The position numbers were made by a program, and so were the translations under genes. Shown here in pieces: positions 25,587 to 34,291 of a stretch of 39,781 bases of DNA. The notes under the pieces were generated by a model. It was not told the DNA's origin. It saw nothing but the letters and a program-made list of their open reading frames with translations, and searched no databases. How positions within the stretch are numbered: position 1 is the stretch's first letter; each line of letters begins with the position of its first letter. Origin of the DNA: a virus; IMG/VR virus record IMGVR_UViG_3300025120_000166, positions 1 through 39,781 of that record; one strand, 5' to 3'.

Positions 25587-25598
25587 CTAGTTGAATAA
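25579..25598. promoter_or_regulatory. 20-bp perfect palindrome between dut and gene 16 (operator candidate)
   Basis: TTATTCAACTAGTTGAATAA is a perfect 20-bp palindrome. It covers the -35 of the dut promoter and overlaps the AATAAATA late box of the divergent gene at 25610. A protein bound here could switch between early (dut) and late (gene 16) transcription. Confidence 0.6.
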
Positions 25599-25601
25599 AT
25601 A
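25594..25601 (+). promoter_or_regulatory. Late-promoter-like box (AATAAATA) before the gp16-like gene
   Basis: AATAAATA ends 8 nt before the ATG at 25610 and overlaps the right end of the 20-bp palindrome. Confidence 0.55.
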
Positions 25602-25609
25602 TTCTTACA

Positions 25610-26068
25610 ATGGATAATGATGTAGATATTGTTGTTGATGATTTACTTTCTCAATTAAAAGGGGTAAACGTTGCACAAAAAGAATTAGAAAACCAGGATT
25701 TTAACCTAGATAAAGAAAAATTAGAAGATTTTTTACTGCAATATTCTGGTAAGTTAATTAAAGGTAGTGTTGATTACGTTGAAGATGTTAAGCAATTTAT
25801 TACTTCAGCTCCAGATTCTAGAGATGTAGATGCTTTAAGTAAATTAATAGGAGCATCTGCATCAGCTATTGAGAGTTTAAATAAAATTCTTTTACAAAAT
25901 AAGGCTAATGAAGCTAAAATACAAGTTAAAGAAATGGATATACAAAGTAAAAGGGAATTACAAGATATCAATAACGAAAAGGCTGGTTTAACTATTAATA
26001 GAGAAGAACTACTTAAACAATTAATTGATGATGCTAAAATAATTGATGTCGACGTTAGTAAAGATTAA
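25610..26068 (+). CDS. 16: Probable small terminase subunit, gp16-like
   Basis: A 152-aa acidic, mostly helical protein (T4 gp16 is 164 aa). Residues about 60-95, APDSRDVDALSKLIGASASA followed by IESLNKILLQNK, line up by eye with the gp16 core helices ([20 protein letters not shown] then NREILKLHKDM). A coiled coil follows (KIQVKEMDIQSKRELQDINN). gp16 recognises DNA and stimulates the gp17 motor. The gene is alone on the + strand, far from gene 17, whereas T4 keeps 16 and 17 adjacent. Its stop overlaps the end of the convergent 291-aa gene by 4 nt. The assignment is by eye. Confidence 0.6.
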   Translation: MDNDVDIVVDDLLSQLKGVNVAQKELENQDFNLDKEKLEDFLLQYSGKLIKGSVDYVEDVKQFITSAPDSRDVDALSKLIGASASAIESLNKILLQNKANEAKIQVKEMDIQSKRELQDINNEKAGLTINREELLKQLIDDAKIIDVDVSKD

Positions 26069-26940
26069 CCTCCTGAAAAGGGTTTATTAATAGTCGTAGT
26101 CGTGTATATATTATTGTTGAATATATCTAAAACGTTTTGTACTCCTTCAATATTATTTTGATAGCTAACTAGGTATGATTTATTATCTGGTTGTTCTCTT
26201 ATATTTAAATTTTTATAAAACGTAATAAGGTCTCCTAAATTTTCACCAAATACTTCAAATATTTTACTTGTTTTTAAGTTTACTATATTACCCCTATTTA
26301 AAGATTCAAAATTATCGTAAACTAAATTTACACCATGTGGGGTTTTTGAAATATTTTCAACACTATAACCAGCGATATTTCTCATATTTCTTTTTAATAA
26401 CGCATCAGTTTTAAGAGACATTTTTTTAAAGTTTTTTAGCACGTTTTTACTAACTTTATTGAACATTATAGGAGGTAAAGTAACTGGTGCACCGGATGCT
26501 TCTAAATTATAAAATGTATCAAATATTGGGGTATTGGTTAGTCCTAAATTATGATTAATCTCCAAAGTCATACCGATATCATCAGAATAGTTAGAAAAAA
26601 CACTTTGGTCTATATTGCTAACATTTTTTAATATAACAACTTTGAATATGTATAGTAAATTTTGAAATTTTTCATTTAAATATAACTTATAATTATTTGG
26701 TAATTCGGCACCATTTATTATCATATTCGCATTATTTAAGTTAATGTATTTTTGAGTTAAATTCTTCAATACATTATCTGAACTTTTAGTTTCATCTAAT
26801 TCAATAAAATAATTAACCACATCTAAAGAAACATCTTTAAAAATGTTTAATAATTCTTCACTACTTTCATAGAAGCTTATACTACCATTAACAACGGTAT
26901 CTGAAAGGTCTGGTAAAATATTTTTTTTGTTAAATGCCAT
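26065..26940 (-). CDS. Unknown protein at the end of the tail operon
   Basis: A 291-aa protein with no recognised family. It is helical and rich in Asn/Leu/Lys in the first 130 residues (ELLNIFKDVSLDVVNYFIEL). A GAPVTLPPIMF turn is followed by a basic helix (KNVLKNFKKMSLKTDALLKR). There is no signal peptide or enzyme motif. The start adjoins the stop of the gp27-like hub gene at 26940 (stop-start contact), with GAGGA about 10 nt upstream of the ATG. It is the last gene of the long minus-strand tail operon, so a structural or assembly role is likely. The exact role is not known. Confidence 0.72.
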   Translation of the reverse strand: MAFNKKNILPDLSDTVVNGSISFYESSEELLNIFKDVSLDVVNYFIELDETKSSDNVLKNLTQKYINLNNANMIINGAELPNNYKLYLNEKFQNLLYIFKVVILKNVSNIDQSVFSNYSDDIGMTLEINHNLGLTNTPIFDTFYNLEASGAPVTLPPIMFNKVSKNVLKNFKKMSLKTDALLKRNMRNIAGYSVENISKTPHGVNLVYDNFESLNRGNIVNLKTSKIFEVFGENLGDLITFYKNLNIREQPDNKSYLVSYQNNIEGVQNVLDIFNNNIYTTTTINKPFSGG

Positions 26941-28514
26941 TAGTCTAAATCCTCATTAAATTCTAAATTATCAAAGTAATAAGTTTTTACTGCGAATATC
27001 CTATTAATATATAAATCATCTTTTATAAAATTGTGGTCAACATTAATTATAAAGTATGTACCAATAAATCTATCATCAAATTTATTTTTTGGATCCATAC
27101 TTGACCTGTCTAAAGAAATAAACTTACCAGCTTTTCTAAACATTTGACCCTTTAATGTTATTTCAACCCCTAAATTAGACATTATAGTATTTTTAAGAAG
27201 TTTATTTAAACCTTTACTTATACGTACGTTTTCGTTACCACCATATAAGTTATAGACGTTTTCATAGTTAAAATTTAATTTTTTAAGATTAGTGTTAATT
27301 TGAGATGGAAATGGCTTGGTTTTACCGAGCATATTTTGAACGTAATAATCATTAAATTTATCTTTAGAGTTTATTACGTTACTATCTTTTTGCATAATAT
27401 TAAAGGTTTTATCCTTATGATTATATTCATGTATAATTTTAGTATTAACCCTTTCATTTAATATATCAAAACTAGTGTTGTAAAATTTAACATCTAAAGC
27501 TTGACTTTTTTCATTAAAGCTAGGTGCATTCTTTGGAGATCTACCACCCTGGTCACTAATTTTTAAATTACCAGAACCTGAAATATTAATTTTTTCTATT
27601 GTATAAGTACCACTATTCTCCCCATCGTTTGCTCTATCGAAAAAACTTTTTGCATTTATTAAAGTATATTTACCGGTGAAATAATCTTTTTTTAAAATAC
27701 TAAAATCTTTTGAATCTAAATTACTAATATGTGCATCATACAAATAGTTTAAATCGTCCATTGCTTTTTTATATGTATTGCTACAATAATTTATTTTTGA
27801 TAAACCATTTTCAAAATCTATATAATTTACATTTTTTGATCCGCTGGTAGAACCATCAATATAAAATATATCTTGATCGTTTTGGTTTAAAGTAAATTTA
27901 AGTATTTCCCTTAGCATTATACCAGTATAATTACCACGTTCATCGTTATCTAAATTAAAAATAGGTACCCCAGATAAAGTATTAGTTTCAGAAACCTTCA
28001 AAGTGTTAATTGAATTAAAATATATATTTTTTTCTAATAATTTTCTCTGGTCTAGGTCATATAATTTTAATTTCTTATATAAAGCTCCTTCTATAATAGT
28101 ATCAGTATCTTCAACGACGGTAAATAAGTTACGTAATGAAAACACTGTATTATATTCTTTTTCTTCTTCTAATTTATAATCTTTTTTAGTACTTTTTAGC
28201 GGTATTATTTCTAAAAATAGTACATCCCTACCATCACCTCTGAATGTAAACCCATTTTGAGAATTTAATGGTGTTGGTACGGTTCTTTCAATACTATGGT
28301 TATCATTATAAAGCATTATTTCAGCTTTTAAAAATGGGTCAAATAGATCATCAGTTATTGATATATTATAAAGAGAACCTTTTGATAGATCTAACCTTTC
28401 ACCATCAGGATTTAAAAGGATAGCTTTTATATGATAAAATTGACTATCAATTTTAAACGAATTAGCTTTCGCTTCAGCCCCGGTTAAATTGTTTTTAATA
28501 TAATCTTTTCTCAT
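26940..28514 (-). CDS. 27: Baseplate central hub protein, gp27-like
   Basis: A 524-aa protein (T4 gp27 is 391 aa). SLYNISITDDLFDPFLKAEI with IMLYN near residue 45-70 is the typical first tube-like domain of gp27/gpD-type hubs. LGVEITLKGQMFRKAGKFIS and FIGTYFIINVDHNFIKDDLY near the C-terminus are the second hub domain (loading of the GxxxxKAGxxI and YxIxxVxHxF elements). Hub trimers hold the gp5 spike, encoded here at 5062-7362. It overlaps or abuts gene 53 at 28514. Assigned by pattern rather than by alignment. Confidence 0.75.
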   Translation of the reverse strand: MRKDYIKNNLTGAEAKANSFKIDSQFYHIKAILLNPDGERLDLSKGSLYNISITDDLFDPFLKAEIMLYNDNHSIERTVPTPLNSQNGFTFRGDGRDVLFLEIIPLKSTKKDYKLEEEKEYNTVFSLRNLFTVVEDTDTIIEGALYKKLKLYDLDQRKLLEKNIYFNSINTLKVSETNTLSGVPIFNLDNDERGNYTGIMLREILKFTLNQNDQDIFYIDGSTSGSKNVNYIDFENGLSKINYCSNTYKKAMDDLNYLYDAHISNLDSKDFSILKKDYFTGKYTLINAKSFFDRANDGENSGTYTIEKINISGSGNLKISDQGGRSPKNAPSFNEKSQALDVKFYNTSFDILNERVNTKIIHEYNHKDKTFNIMQKDSNVINSKDKFNDYYVQNMLGKTKPFPSQINTNLKKLNFNYENVYNLYGGNENVRISKGLNKLLKNTIMSNLGVEITLKGQMFRKAGKFISLDRSSMDPKNKFDDRFIGTYFIINVDHNFIKDDLYINRIFAVKTYYFDNLEFNEDLD

Positions 28515-28876
28515 TATAATTGTTTTTCAATTGAATCGAGAATTTGTTCGATATATTGAGGTTTTAAAAGTCGTACCTTTTTACCATCGGGTAAATCTTT
28601 AATTGGATTAGTTATATTATTTAAAACTAAAATTACCCACCACAAATCAATTGTACCATACGCATTATAGGATAATGTCGTTAACGGTGTACCTTTAGGT
28701 AATATAACGTGATAAAATAATCTTTCGTCAATATCATCAGGTATAGATATTTTTTTAGTTATATTATAATAAAAAAAGTTTTTTTCACCTGTATTATACA
28801 ATTTAAATATATTTTCATAACGAGTTAAATCTAAATTACTTAGTTCATTTATATTATTTTGATATTTACCTAACAT
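28514..28876 (-). CDS. 53: Baseplate wedge protein gp53
   Basis: A 120-aa protein (T4 gp53 is 196 aa). The family core is clear: RLFYHVILPKGTPLTTLSYN, then AYGTIDLWWVILVLNNITNP, a LysM-like fold in which the WWVI and NNI-P elements are conserved. gp53 locks wedges together around the hub. A strong AGGAG lies 9 nt before the ATG inside the end of the upstream gene, and start and stop overlap with both neighbours, so it is translated by coupling in the tail operon. Confidence 0.87.
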   Translation of the reverse strand: MLGKYQNNINELSNLDLTRYENIFKLYNTGEKNFFYYNITKKISIPDDIDERLFYHVILPKGTPLTTLSYNAYGTIDLWWVILVLNNITNPIKDLPDGKKVRLLKPQYIEQILDSIEKQL

Positions 28877-30051
28877 TAAACTTCTCCTTTCTCTCTAACT
28901 TTTATGATTGGATCACCTAAACTACGTATTAAGAAATTTTTAGTTTCCTTATTTAAACCTACAAATGAAAGTTTAACATTATATGCATCTGGTATAATCG
29001 AATTAATTTTTGTTCTGTCTCCTAAAGATTCATTATTACCTACATCTCCAAAACTAGGTATATCAATTGCCATTGTTCTTCTGTTACCAATAAAATCTAC
29101 CTGTATCTTAGATATATAGCTATATGGCATATAGGCCATACCTTCGATATAAAATTCGTAAATAACTGGTAGTTCTAATAAATTTCTATTAACTCTTCCT
29201 GGCTTATTTTGATATATTAGACCAAATATAAGTTGCCAATTTCTTTTAATATCATCATAAGAACCTGTATTAAGTAAAGGAAATGTTATATCAAAAGTTC
29301 TACCATCTTGACCAAACTGATATTGTTTACTTTGTTCAACATATACACCAGGTTTATCCATGAAAGCTAACCCACGCACTGCATCGAAACCTGTTTGTAA
29401 GGTTTCGGATATAGTATCTAACCCTGCTAACTTTTGAGAATCTTCAGAGAATGTATTGTTTGCCCCGAGATAATTATCACTTAAGTAAGGTAGATAATAT
29501 TTAAACCCGGTATCTTCAGTATAATATAACCCATTATATGGTTTAAGTATATTATCTACTTGATTAGCATTAGTTAAAAACCTCGCAGCCTTATCTTTAA
29601 GTCCGTTAACCGCTGAACCTGCCTTTTCAGCTCCCTTAATTAATGCATCTTTTACCCCAGGAAATGAAACCCCTGTAGATTCTAACTTGTCAAAAACATT
29701 TAGTTGTTCTGAACCTACTTGAACATTACCAGATTTAACTCTATCAGCTCCTGTTTCTATTACATCTGCCCCGGCTAAAATACCATAAAAGAAATTAGCT
29801 AAAGTTGAGTTAGTTAATAATCTTTTTTCTTTTATATATGCTGCTGGTATATCTTGTCTAGACGATTTTGGACTTTTTGTCCAAGGAAAATCACTTATCA
29901 CATCTATTGGATCTGTAGAGCTATTATTAATTTTACCATATATTCTACCATCCCCTGTATAACTGAAAGGATCAACAGTATTTGCAGTACCTCTTGTTAA
30001 AATAGGAAGTATTTTTTCGTCGTCAAATGTAAAACTGTATAGATCAGGCAT
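28876..30051 (-). CDS. Baseplate-tail tube junction protein (gp48/gp54-like)
   Basis: A 391-aa protein. The C-terminal half has the tube-type fold pattern: FDITFPLLNTGSYDDIKRNW, then PVIYEFYIEGMAYMPYSYIS, KIQVDFIGNRR and IPDAYNVKLSFVGLNKETKN, which resembles the GExxP-DAYxVxLxF ending of gp48-like tube initiators. The N-terminal half has a Gly/Ala helix (GVKDALIKGAEKAGSAVNGL). In T4, gp48 and gp54 sit on the hub and start tube polymerisation and determine its end with the tape measure. The position between the tape measure and gp53 fits. gp48 is more likely than gp54 by position, which is inference. Confidence 0.6.
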   Translation of the reverse strand: MPDLYSFTFDDEKILPILTRGTANTVDPFSYTGDGRIYGKINNSSTDPIDVISDFPWTKSPKSSRQDIPAAYIKEKRLLTNSTLANFFYGILAGADVIETGADRVKSGNVQVGSEQLNVFDKLESTGVSFPGVKDALIKGAEKAGSAVNGLKDKAARFLTNANQVDNILKPYNGLYYTEDTGFKYYLPYLSDNYLGANNTFSEDSQKLAGLDTISETLQTGFDAVRGLAFMDKPGVYVEQSKQYQFGQDGRTFDITFPLLNTGSYDDIKRNWQLIFGLIYQNKPGRVNRNLLELPVIYEFYIEGMAYMPYSYISKIQVDFIGNRRTMAIDIPSFGDVGNNESLGDRTKINSIIPDAYNVKLSFVGLNKETKNFLIRSLGDPIIKVREKGEV

Positions 30052-30057
30052 TATAAA

Positions 30058-30065
30058 TATTTAAT
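30058..30065 (-). promoter_or_regulatory. Late-promoter-like box (ATTAAATA)
   Basis: ATTAAATA on the minus strand, 6 nt before the ATG at 30051. Confidence 0.5.
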
Positions 30066-30089
30066 GTTAGTGGAAAACTATGGTAAAAT

Positions 30090-31886
30090 TTAATACCCCA
30101 TTTGTAAAGATCTAAAAGCATCTCCACTTTGGTTAAAATTCTTTAATTCATTTGATTGAGGGGCTGGTGAGGATGAAACTGAACCTGTTTTTTCTAATAT
30201 TTGTCTTAGTAATATATTTTGTTCATGCATTAATTTTAAGGCATCATATTCTACATCTATCAACTTACTTAACATTTTAGGTGTCTTATTTAACGCTTTT
30301 CCTAAAGGACCACCATCTTTCATTGCGTATAAAGTATCTTGAGAATCCGGTATTACAACTTCCCCTTGTTTCGTAATAATACCGTCCTCTATATTTTTGG
30401 TGATCGCACCCGGGCGGTCAGGTGCAATGCGGGGTAACCCTCGTGCGGCAATCTCTTCTGCTGCTGACATACCTGCGTATTCACCGTAAATTTCCTTAGT
30501 GTTTGCATCTCGAGCTGCGTTTATCGCTTCCATATCGTCTTCGACCGGTCCTAAATTTATCCCTAATGCCTCAGCTACTCTACTTCTTACACTAAACCCA
30601 AAAAGCTGATCAGGTAAGAAACTTAACATTTTCTTTAATAATTTATCCTTTATCGGCCCGAAGAAATCTTTCATTTTACCGAATGCATCTTTATAACCAG
30701 CTTCTGTTCTTCCTCCAGCTTCTTCATCATATTGACCGAAAAAGAAGTCTCCGATAGCTGCTAATACTGGCATACCATTTCTACCAATTTGACTTAAACC
30801 TCCTTTAAAGTCACCACCAAACACTTTAACTATACCTTCGTAAATACCTATAAAATTTTTCATAGGAAATTTATCTTTAATAGGTGCAATCAAAGTACTT
30901 ATAAAATCCTTACCTTTTCCTGCTAAACTACTAATTTTTGAACCTATACCAGATGACATATCATCAACCGACCCTTCACCACCAAGAAATAAATTATTAA
31001 ATAAGTTCAGTACATCAAAGATTGGAAAAGCTGTAACCATTTTACTAATACCTGATGAAATATTACCTGAGAATATTTCTTCAACACCAGTACCTAATGC
31101 TATAAAATTTCTTAAAGGAAATACACCCTTCATTTTTTCGAATATTTTACCCATAAAATCTTTTAAAGTTCTTGATTTAGCCTCTCCGAGAGTTTCGCCT
31201 TCTTGTTGTTCAGTGTTAGCACTTAACATGGCACTTAAAACATCTATACCTATTTGTAACGGTAACACGAACGGTTGTGCACCAGGTACAAAATATAGTA
31301 AACCAGTCAAACCACTAACCAAATCAAACATACCACCGACATAATCATTATTTTGAAATGCAGAATATGCAAAGCCGAAACTTATTAATGATCCTATAAG
31401 TGGTATTTTTTTAAGTAAAGGTTTCATTAAAGTACCTAAACCTTTGGCTGCTAATTTTAAACCTGCGACTAAACCACCTTTACCTATAGCTTGGAGAGTG
31501 TCTTGTATACCAGAACCACCATCAGCAAAAATACCACCGACTAAAGCACCAAGACCACCGAGTATTAACATCGCAGGTCCAAGTAGTTTCTTTATAAAGT
31601 TAAAACCACCTGAAATTATTCCTCCTTTTTCTTCACCTGCTTCACCAGGGCCTAGTACGGCTAAATCTTTTTCAGCATTTCTACCAAAATCAGTAACTAT
31701 AACAGGTGTAACTTCTTTAACTAACTTTTCCTTTTTCTTAGGTTCAGTTTGGAATAGTTTACCACCACCTTTACTTGCACCTATAGTCTTACCGATAGCT
31801 GATTCTAAGGTTTTTAACCTGTTATCAGTATCGACTGAGACCTTTGAAATTATTCCGAGTGCTTCCCCTATTGTAGCTTCTGCCAT
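30090..31886 (-). CDS. 29: Tail tape measure protein (gp29-like)
   Basis: A 598-aa protein, very near T4 gp29 (590 aa). The ATG at 31886 is chosen; a TTG just upstream adds one residue. The composition is Gly/Ala/Leu/Lys with hydrophobic helices (KKLLGPAMLILGGLGALVGG near 100-120, PLLKKIPLIGSLISFGFAYS near 155-175). The motif FPLRNFIALGTGVEEIFSGN recurs as FPMKNFIGIYEGIVKVFGGD about 85 residues later, giving an internal repeat typical of tape measures. It fixes tail length and is ejected ahead of the DNA. Position between the hub-assembly-like genes and the gp48-like gene agrees. Confidence 0.8.
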   Translation of the reverse strand: MAEATIGEALGIISKVSVDTDNRLKTLESAIGKTIGASKGGGKLFQTEPKKKEKLVKEVTPVIVTDFGRNAEKDLAVLGPGEAGEEKGGIISGGFNFIKKLLGPAMLILGGLGALVGGIFADGGSGIQDTLQAIGKGGLVAGLKLAAKGLGTLMKPLLKKIPLIGSLISFGFAYSAFQNNDYVGGMFDLVSGLTGLLYFVPGAQPFVLPLQIGIDVLSAMLSANTEQQEGETLGEAKSRTLKDFMGKIFEKMKGVFPLRNFIALGTGVEEIFSGNISSGISKMVTAFPIFDVLNLFNNLFLGGEGSVDDMSSGIGSKISSLAGKGKDFISTLIAPIKDKFPMKNFIGIYEGIVKVFGGDFKGGLSQIGRNGMPVLAAIGDFFFGQYDEEAGGRTEAGYKDAFGKMKDFFGPIKDKLLKKMLSFLPDQLFGFSVRSRVAEALGINLGPVEDDMEAINAARDANTKEIYGEYAGMSAAEEIAARGLPRIAPDRPGAITKNIEDGIITKQGEVVIPDSQDTLYAMKDGGPLGKALNKTPKMLSKLIDVEYDALKLMHEQNILLRQILEKTGSVSSSPAPQSNELKNFNQSGDAFRSLQMGY

Positions 31887-31892
31887 CAATAT

Positions 31893-31900
31893 TATTTAGG
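31893..31900 (-). promoter_or_regulatory. Late-promoter-like box (CCTAAATA)
   Basis: CCTAAATA on the minus strand, 6 nt before the ATG at 31886. Confidence 0.45.
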
Positions 31901-31904
31901 GTAA

Positions 31905-32645
31905 CTATTGTACTATAAAGAAGTCTGCAGTTATATTAATATTTGTATCAGTCTTCGGTATTTTACTTAAATTTAATTCTAAATCCCTAACTTCATTGAT
32001 ATACTTTAGTATATCCTTTAATTCATATGTATTAATTTCATTAATGAATTTCAATGAATTATCTAAATCATCCTGTATATTAATAGTTGTTTCACCGAAA
32101 TTAATTTCTTCGATAAATTTGAGCATTTCATATACATATAAATCACTTATTAAAAGGTTAATAACCCCATCATCAAGTTTTTTATTTTTATATTTTTTAA
32201 GTAAAATTTTATTAATTTTATTATCAATTTCTAAATTAGGACTTTTAAGTTTAAAAGTGAAATTTTCAGTAACTACTTCTTTTGCTTCTATTACTATTTC
32301 TTCTTTATTTTTTTCGATAACCTCTGAAATATTGTATGTATTACTATCCTCATCCTTATATTCATTTGAAATCTTCTGTCTAAGAGAAAGTGATATATTG
32401 ACTCTATCTAATGTATTTAGATCTTTAATATCACCTATAAAATTCTCTTTAATTATATTAAAAAAAGTTACGTTAAAGAATAGAACAGATAAACTAGACG
32501 AAAAACCATTTTCAATAATAGATTTTTGTTGTTTCAAAGATAACGGAGAAATTTGTAACTCTTTGTTATTCGAAGGAGAGAAGAAATTTAAATTTTTCCT
32601 TAAATTTTTAATTTCATTTAAAACGGTTTTAAAATTATCAGACAT
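31905..32645 (-). CDS. Putative baseplate hub assembly protein (gp26/gp51-like position)
   Basis: A 246-aa acidic protein. ISPLSLKQQKSIIENGFSSS near residue 32-50 resembles the PLTxKQQKxII stretch found in hub-assembly proteins of T4-like phages (recalled, not aligned). The remainder is helical, Lys/Glu/Asn-rich, with FGETTINIQDDLDNSLKFIN toward the C-terminus. It lies directly upstream of the tape measure in the tail operon, where T4-like phages place hub chaperones such as gp26, gp28 and gp51. It has its own weak late box. A specific gene number is not justified. Confidence 0.55.
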   Translation of the reverse strand: MSDNFKTVLNEIKNLRKNLNFFSPSNNKELQISPLSLKQQKSIIENGFSSSLSVLFFNVTFFNIIKENFIGDIKDLNTLDRVNISLSLRQKISNEYKDEDSNTYNISEVIEKNKEEIVIEAKEVVTENFTFKLKSPNLEIDNKINKILLKKYKNKKLDDGVINLLISDLYVYEMLKFIEEINFGETTINIQDDLDNSLKFINEINTYELKDILKYINEVRDLELNLSKIPKTDTNINITADFFIVQ

Positions 32646-32654
32646 ATGTATATA

Positions 32655-32662
32655 TATTTACT
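32655..32662 (-). promoter_or_regulatory. Late-promoter-like box (AGTAAATA)
   Basis: AGTAAATA on the minus strand, 9 nt before the ATG at 32645 and inside the end of the preceding gene. Confidence 0.4.
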
Positions 32663-33431
32663 GCTGGTTTAAATTTATACCAGTCGAGGATGAAGATTCT
32701 TTTTGAGCATTAAATTCCTTTACTATTTTATTATAAAATATCTTCAACTCTGTAAAACTGTAATTTTTAAAATCAGCTGTATTTAAATTTAACTGCTTTA
32801 TTAAAATATATTCAAAATCATAAAGGTTTTCTAATGAAGTGTTAAAAATATTTTTTAAAAAATATAAAACATCTCCATTATAAACTGATAGCTTTGTATC
32901 TAATACTTGAATAGTACTTTTTGTTAAATAATTACCGCAATCCGTAACAATTTGGGAAAAATTTAAATCGGGAATATTATCCAATATTTCTTCCTTTTGA
33001 TTCAAGGTAAAATTACTAAAGTCTATTTTTTTACCATTTAAATTAATGCTTTTTAAATTTTTATATAACTCATTAGTTAAATCTGATATAAAAAAAGTAT
33101 CAAAATTTTTGAAAGCTAAATTTTCTGATGTTAAATCCCTTTCTTCTATATGGGTATTTTCTATTATATGTTGGGTATTTAGTTTATAGTTTTTATCATT
33201 ATAAATTAGATCTACATCTTCTCCTAAAATTAATGATCTGATATGTAACAAACATTTTAATTTATCAAAAGCTGTAGGTTTTTTTTCAGTAAAAACATTA
33301 TCCTTGTATAATTTCTCAAATATTTTATTTAAAACTTGTAGATCATCAGTTAAAAATGATTTAACCAAATTTTTATATTCAAAATAACTTAGTTCGGTTA
33401 TTTTGTAATCATCAAAGTAATATGAGTTCAT
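32658..33431 (-). CDS. Putative baseplate hub protein (gp26-like)
   Basis: A 257-aa protein. Residues 15-75, SYFEYKNLVKSFLTDD then LNKIFEKL and FDKLKCLLHIRSLILGEDVD, have the layout of gp26-type baseplate proteins, in which an N-terminal helical domain is followed by an IRSxSxGExI strand. A helical middle (TLNQKEEILDNIPDL) and a basic tail follow, ending in a Ser/Gln-rich segment. It is coupled to the upstream tube-like gene by stop-start contact at 33431 and overlaps the downstream late box. Assigned by pattern and position only. Confidence 0.5.
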   Translation of the reverse strand: MNSYYFDDYKITELSYFEYKNLVKSFLTDDLQVLNKIFEKLYKDNVFTEKKPTAFDKLKCLLHIRSLILGEDVDLIYNDKNYKLNTQHIIENTHIEERDLTSENLAFKNFDTFFISDLTNELYKNLKSINLNGKKIDFSNFTLNQKEEILDNIPDLNFSQIVTDCGNYLTKSTIQVLDTKLSVYNGDVLYFLKNIFNTSLENLYDFEYILIKQLNLNTADFKNYSFTELKIFYNKIVKEFNAQKESSSSTGINLNQQ

Positions 33432-34276
33432 TAATAAAAGGGATTTATATTTTTTAACATCTCATTAACGCTGAGATATAGATTACTACTTATTTCATAT
33501 TTGTCAAATGTCCAAGTTGTGTTAAAATTCTTTACACCTTCATCTTCACTATTAGAATAATCTCTATTAGAAATAGATGTTGGAACGCAATTATAAAATC
33601 TCCATGTTTTTCTAGGTATTTGAGATAAACCTTCTTTACTACGTGTATACTGGACAATGGTTAAATTCGTTTTTGGGTCTTTTAAACGTTCAGCCTCATC
33701 TTCAGGGTTTCTTGCTACTAAACCGTAGTGAGATGCCATAATAACCCATGGTCTTATAACAAAGTCTACAAATGATGTATTAGTTTCCCGTAAACTTAAA
33801 TTAAAATTACCAAAATTACCTCTATTTTTTAATACAGAACCAGCTATAAAACCTCTATTATTAGGTATTGTGGCCTTATCTGCTATTACTGAATCATCTG
33901 GTATACTAAACTGATTAGCAAATATACAACCTACCATACCTTGGTTTTTAAAATTAGTAGTAGTTACTTTAGGTAAATTAATATCAAATCCTGTTGAATT
34001 AACTACCGGTTCTAAATTACGTAGTACTTGGGTTGTTAAACCTGCTGGAAAGTTATCAATTAAAACTATAAATTGAGTGTTCAACGGTATAGAAGTACTC
34101 CATTGACTTAAACTGTTTAAAAAAGAGTCCCTAAAGCTTATTAACGGTGTACCGGGTAGATTTGTACCAAATAACGATAAACCAGGTTGCGCTAATGTAC
34201 CACCAACTATATCATTAACAGGGTTTGATACCCCCCTGATAACATTATTAACTGAATTTAGTATTTTAGTAGGCAT
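33431..34276 (-). CDS. Tail tube-like protein, candidate baseplate tube initiator (gp54-like)
   Basis: A 281-aa protein with tube-fold character. FIVLIDNFPAG near 69, then TSFVDFVIRPWVIMASHYGL, RKTWRFYNCVPTSISNRDYS and NFNTTWTFDKYEISSN near the C-terminus follow the order of strands in gp19/gp54-type proteins (the R-F-x-x-C-x-P-x-x-I and T-W-x-x-x-x-Y elements). The N-terminus is Gly/Pro-rich and may be extended. It is the first gene after the terminator downstream of gp19 and has an exact TATAAATA late promoter, starting the baseplate part of the operon. gp54 is the best guess; gp48 is the alternative. Confidence 0.6.
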   Translation of the reverse strand: MPTKILNSVNNVIRGVSNPVNDIVGGTLAQPGLSLFGTNLPGTPLISFRDSFLNSLSQWSTSIPLNTQFIVLIDNFPAGLTTQVLRNLEPVVNSTGFDINLPKVTTTNFKNQGMVGCIFANQFSIPDDSVIADKATIPNNRGFIAGSVLKNRGNFGNFNLSLRETNTSFVDFVIRPWVIMASHYGLVARNPEDEAERLKDPKTNLTIVQYTRSKEGLSQIPRKTWRFYNCVPTSISNRDYSNSEDEGVKNFNTTWTFDKYEISSNLYLSVNEMLKNINPFY

Positions 34277-34283
34277 TTATATA

Positions 34284-34291
34284 TATTTATA
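34284..34291 (-). promoter_or_regulatory. T4-type late promoter TATAAATA restarting transcription after gp19
   Basis: Exact TATAAATA on the minus strand, 7 nt before the ATG at 34276 and immediately downstream of the gp19 terminator. Confidence 0.7.

Noticed and set aside
31996-32706. Long + strand open frame (236 codons) opposite the hub-assembly gene
   Set aside because: It is antisense to a coherent minus-strand gene, has Ser/Leu/Ile-rich low-complexity translation typical of the complement of AT-rich coding DNA, and lacks a start context.
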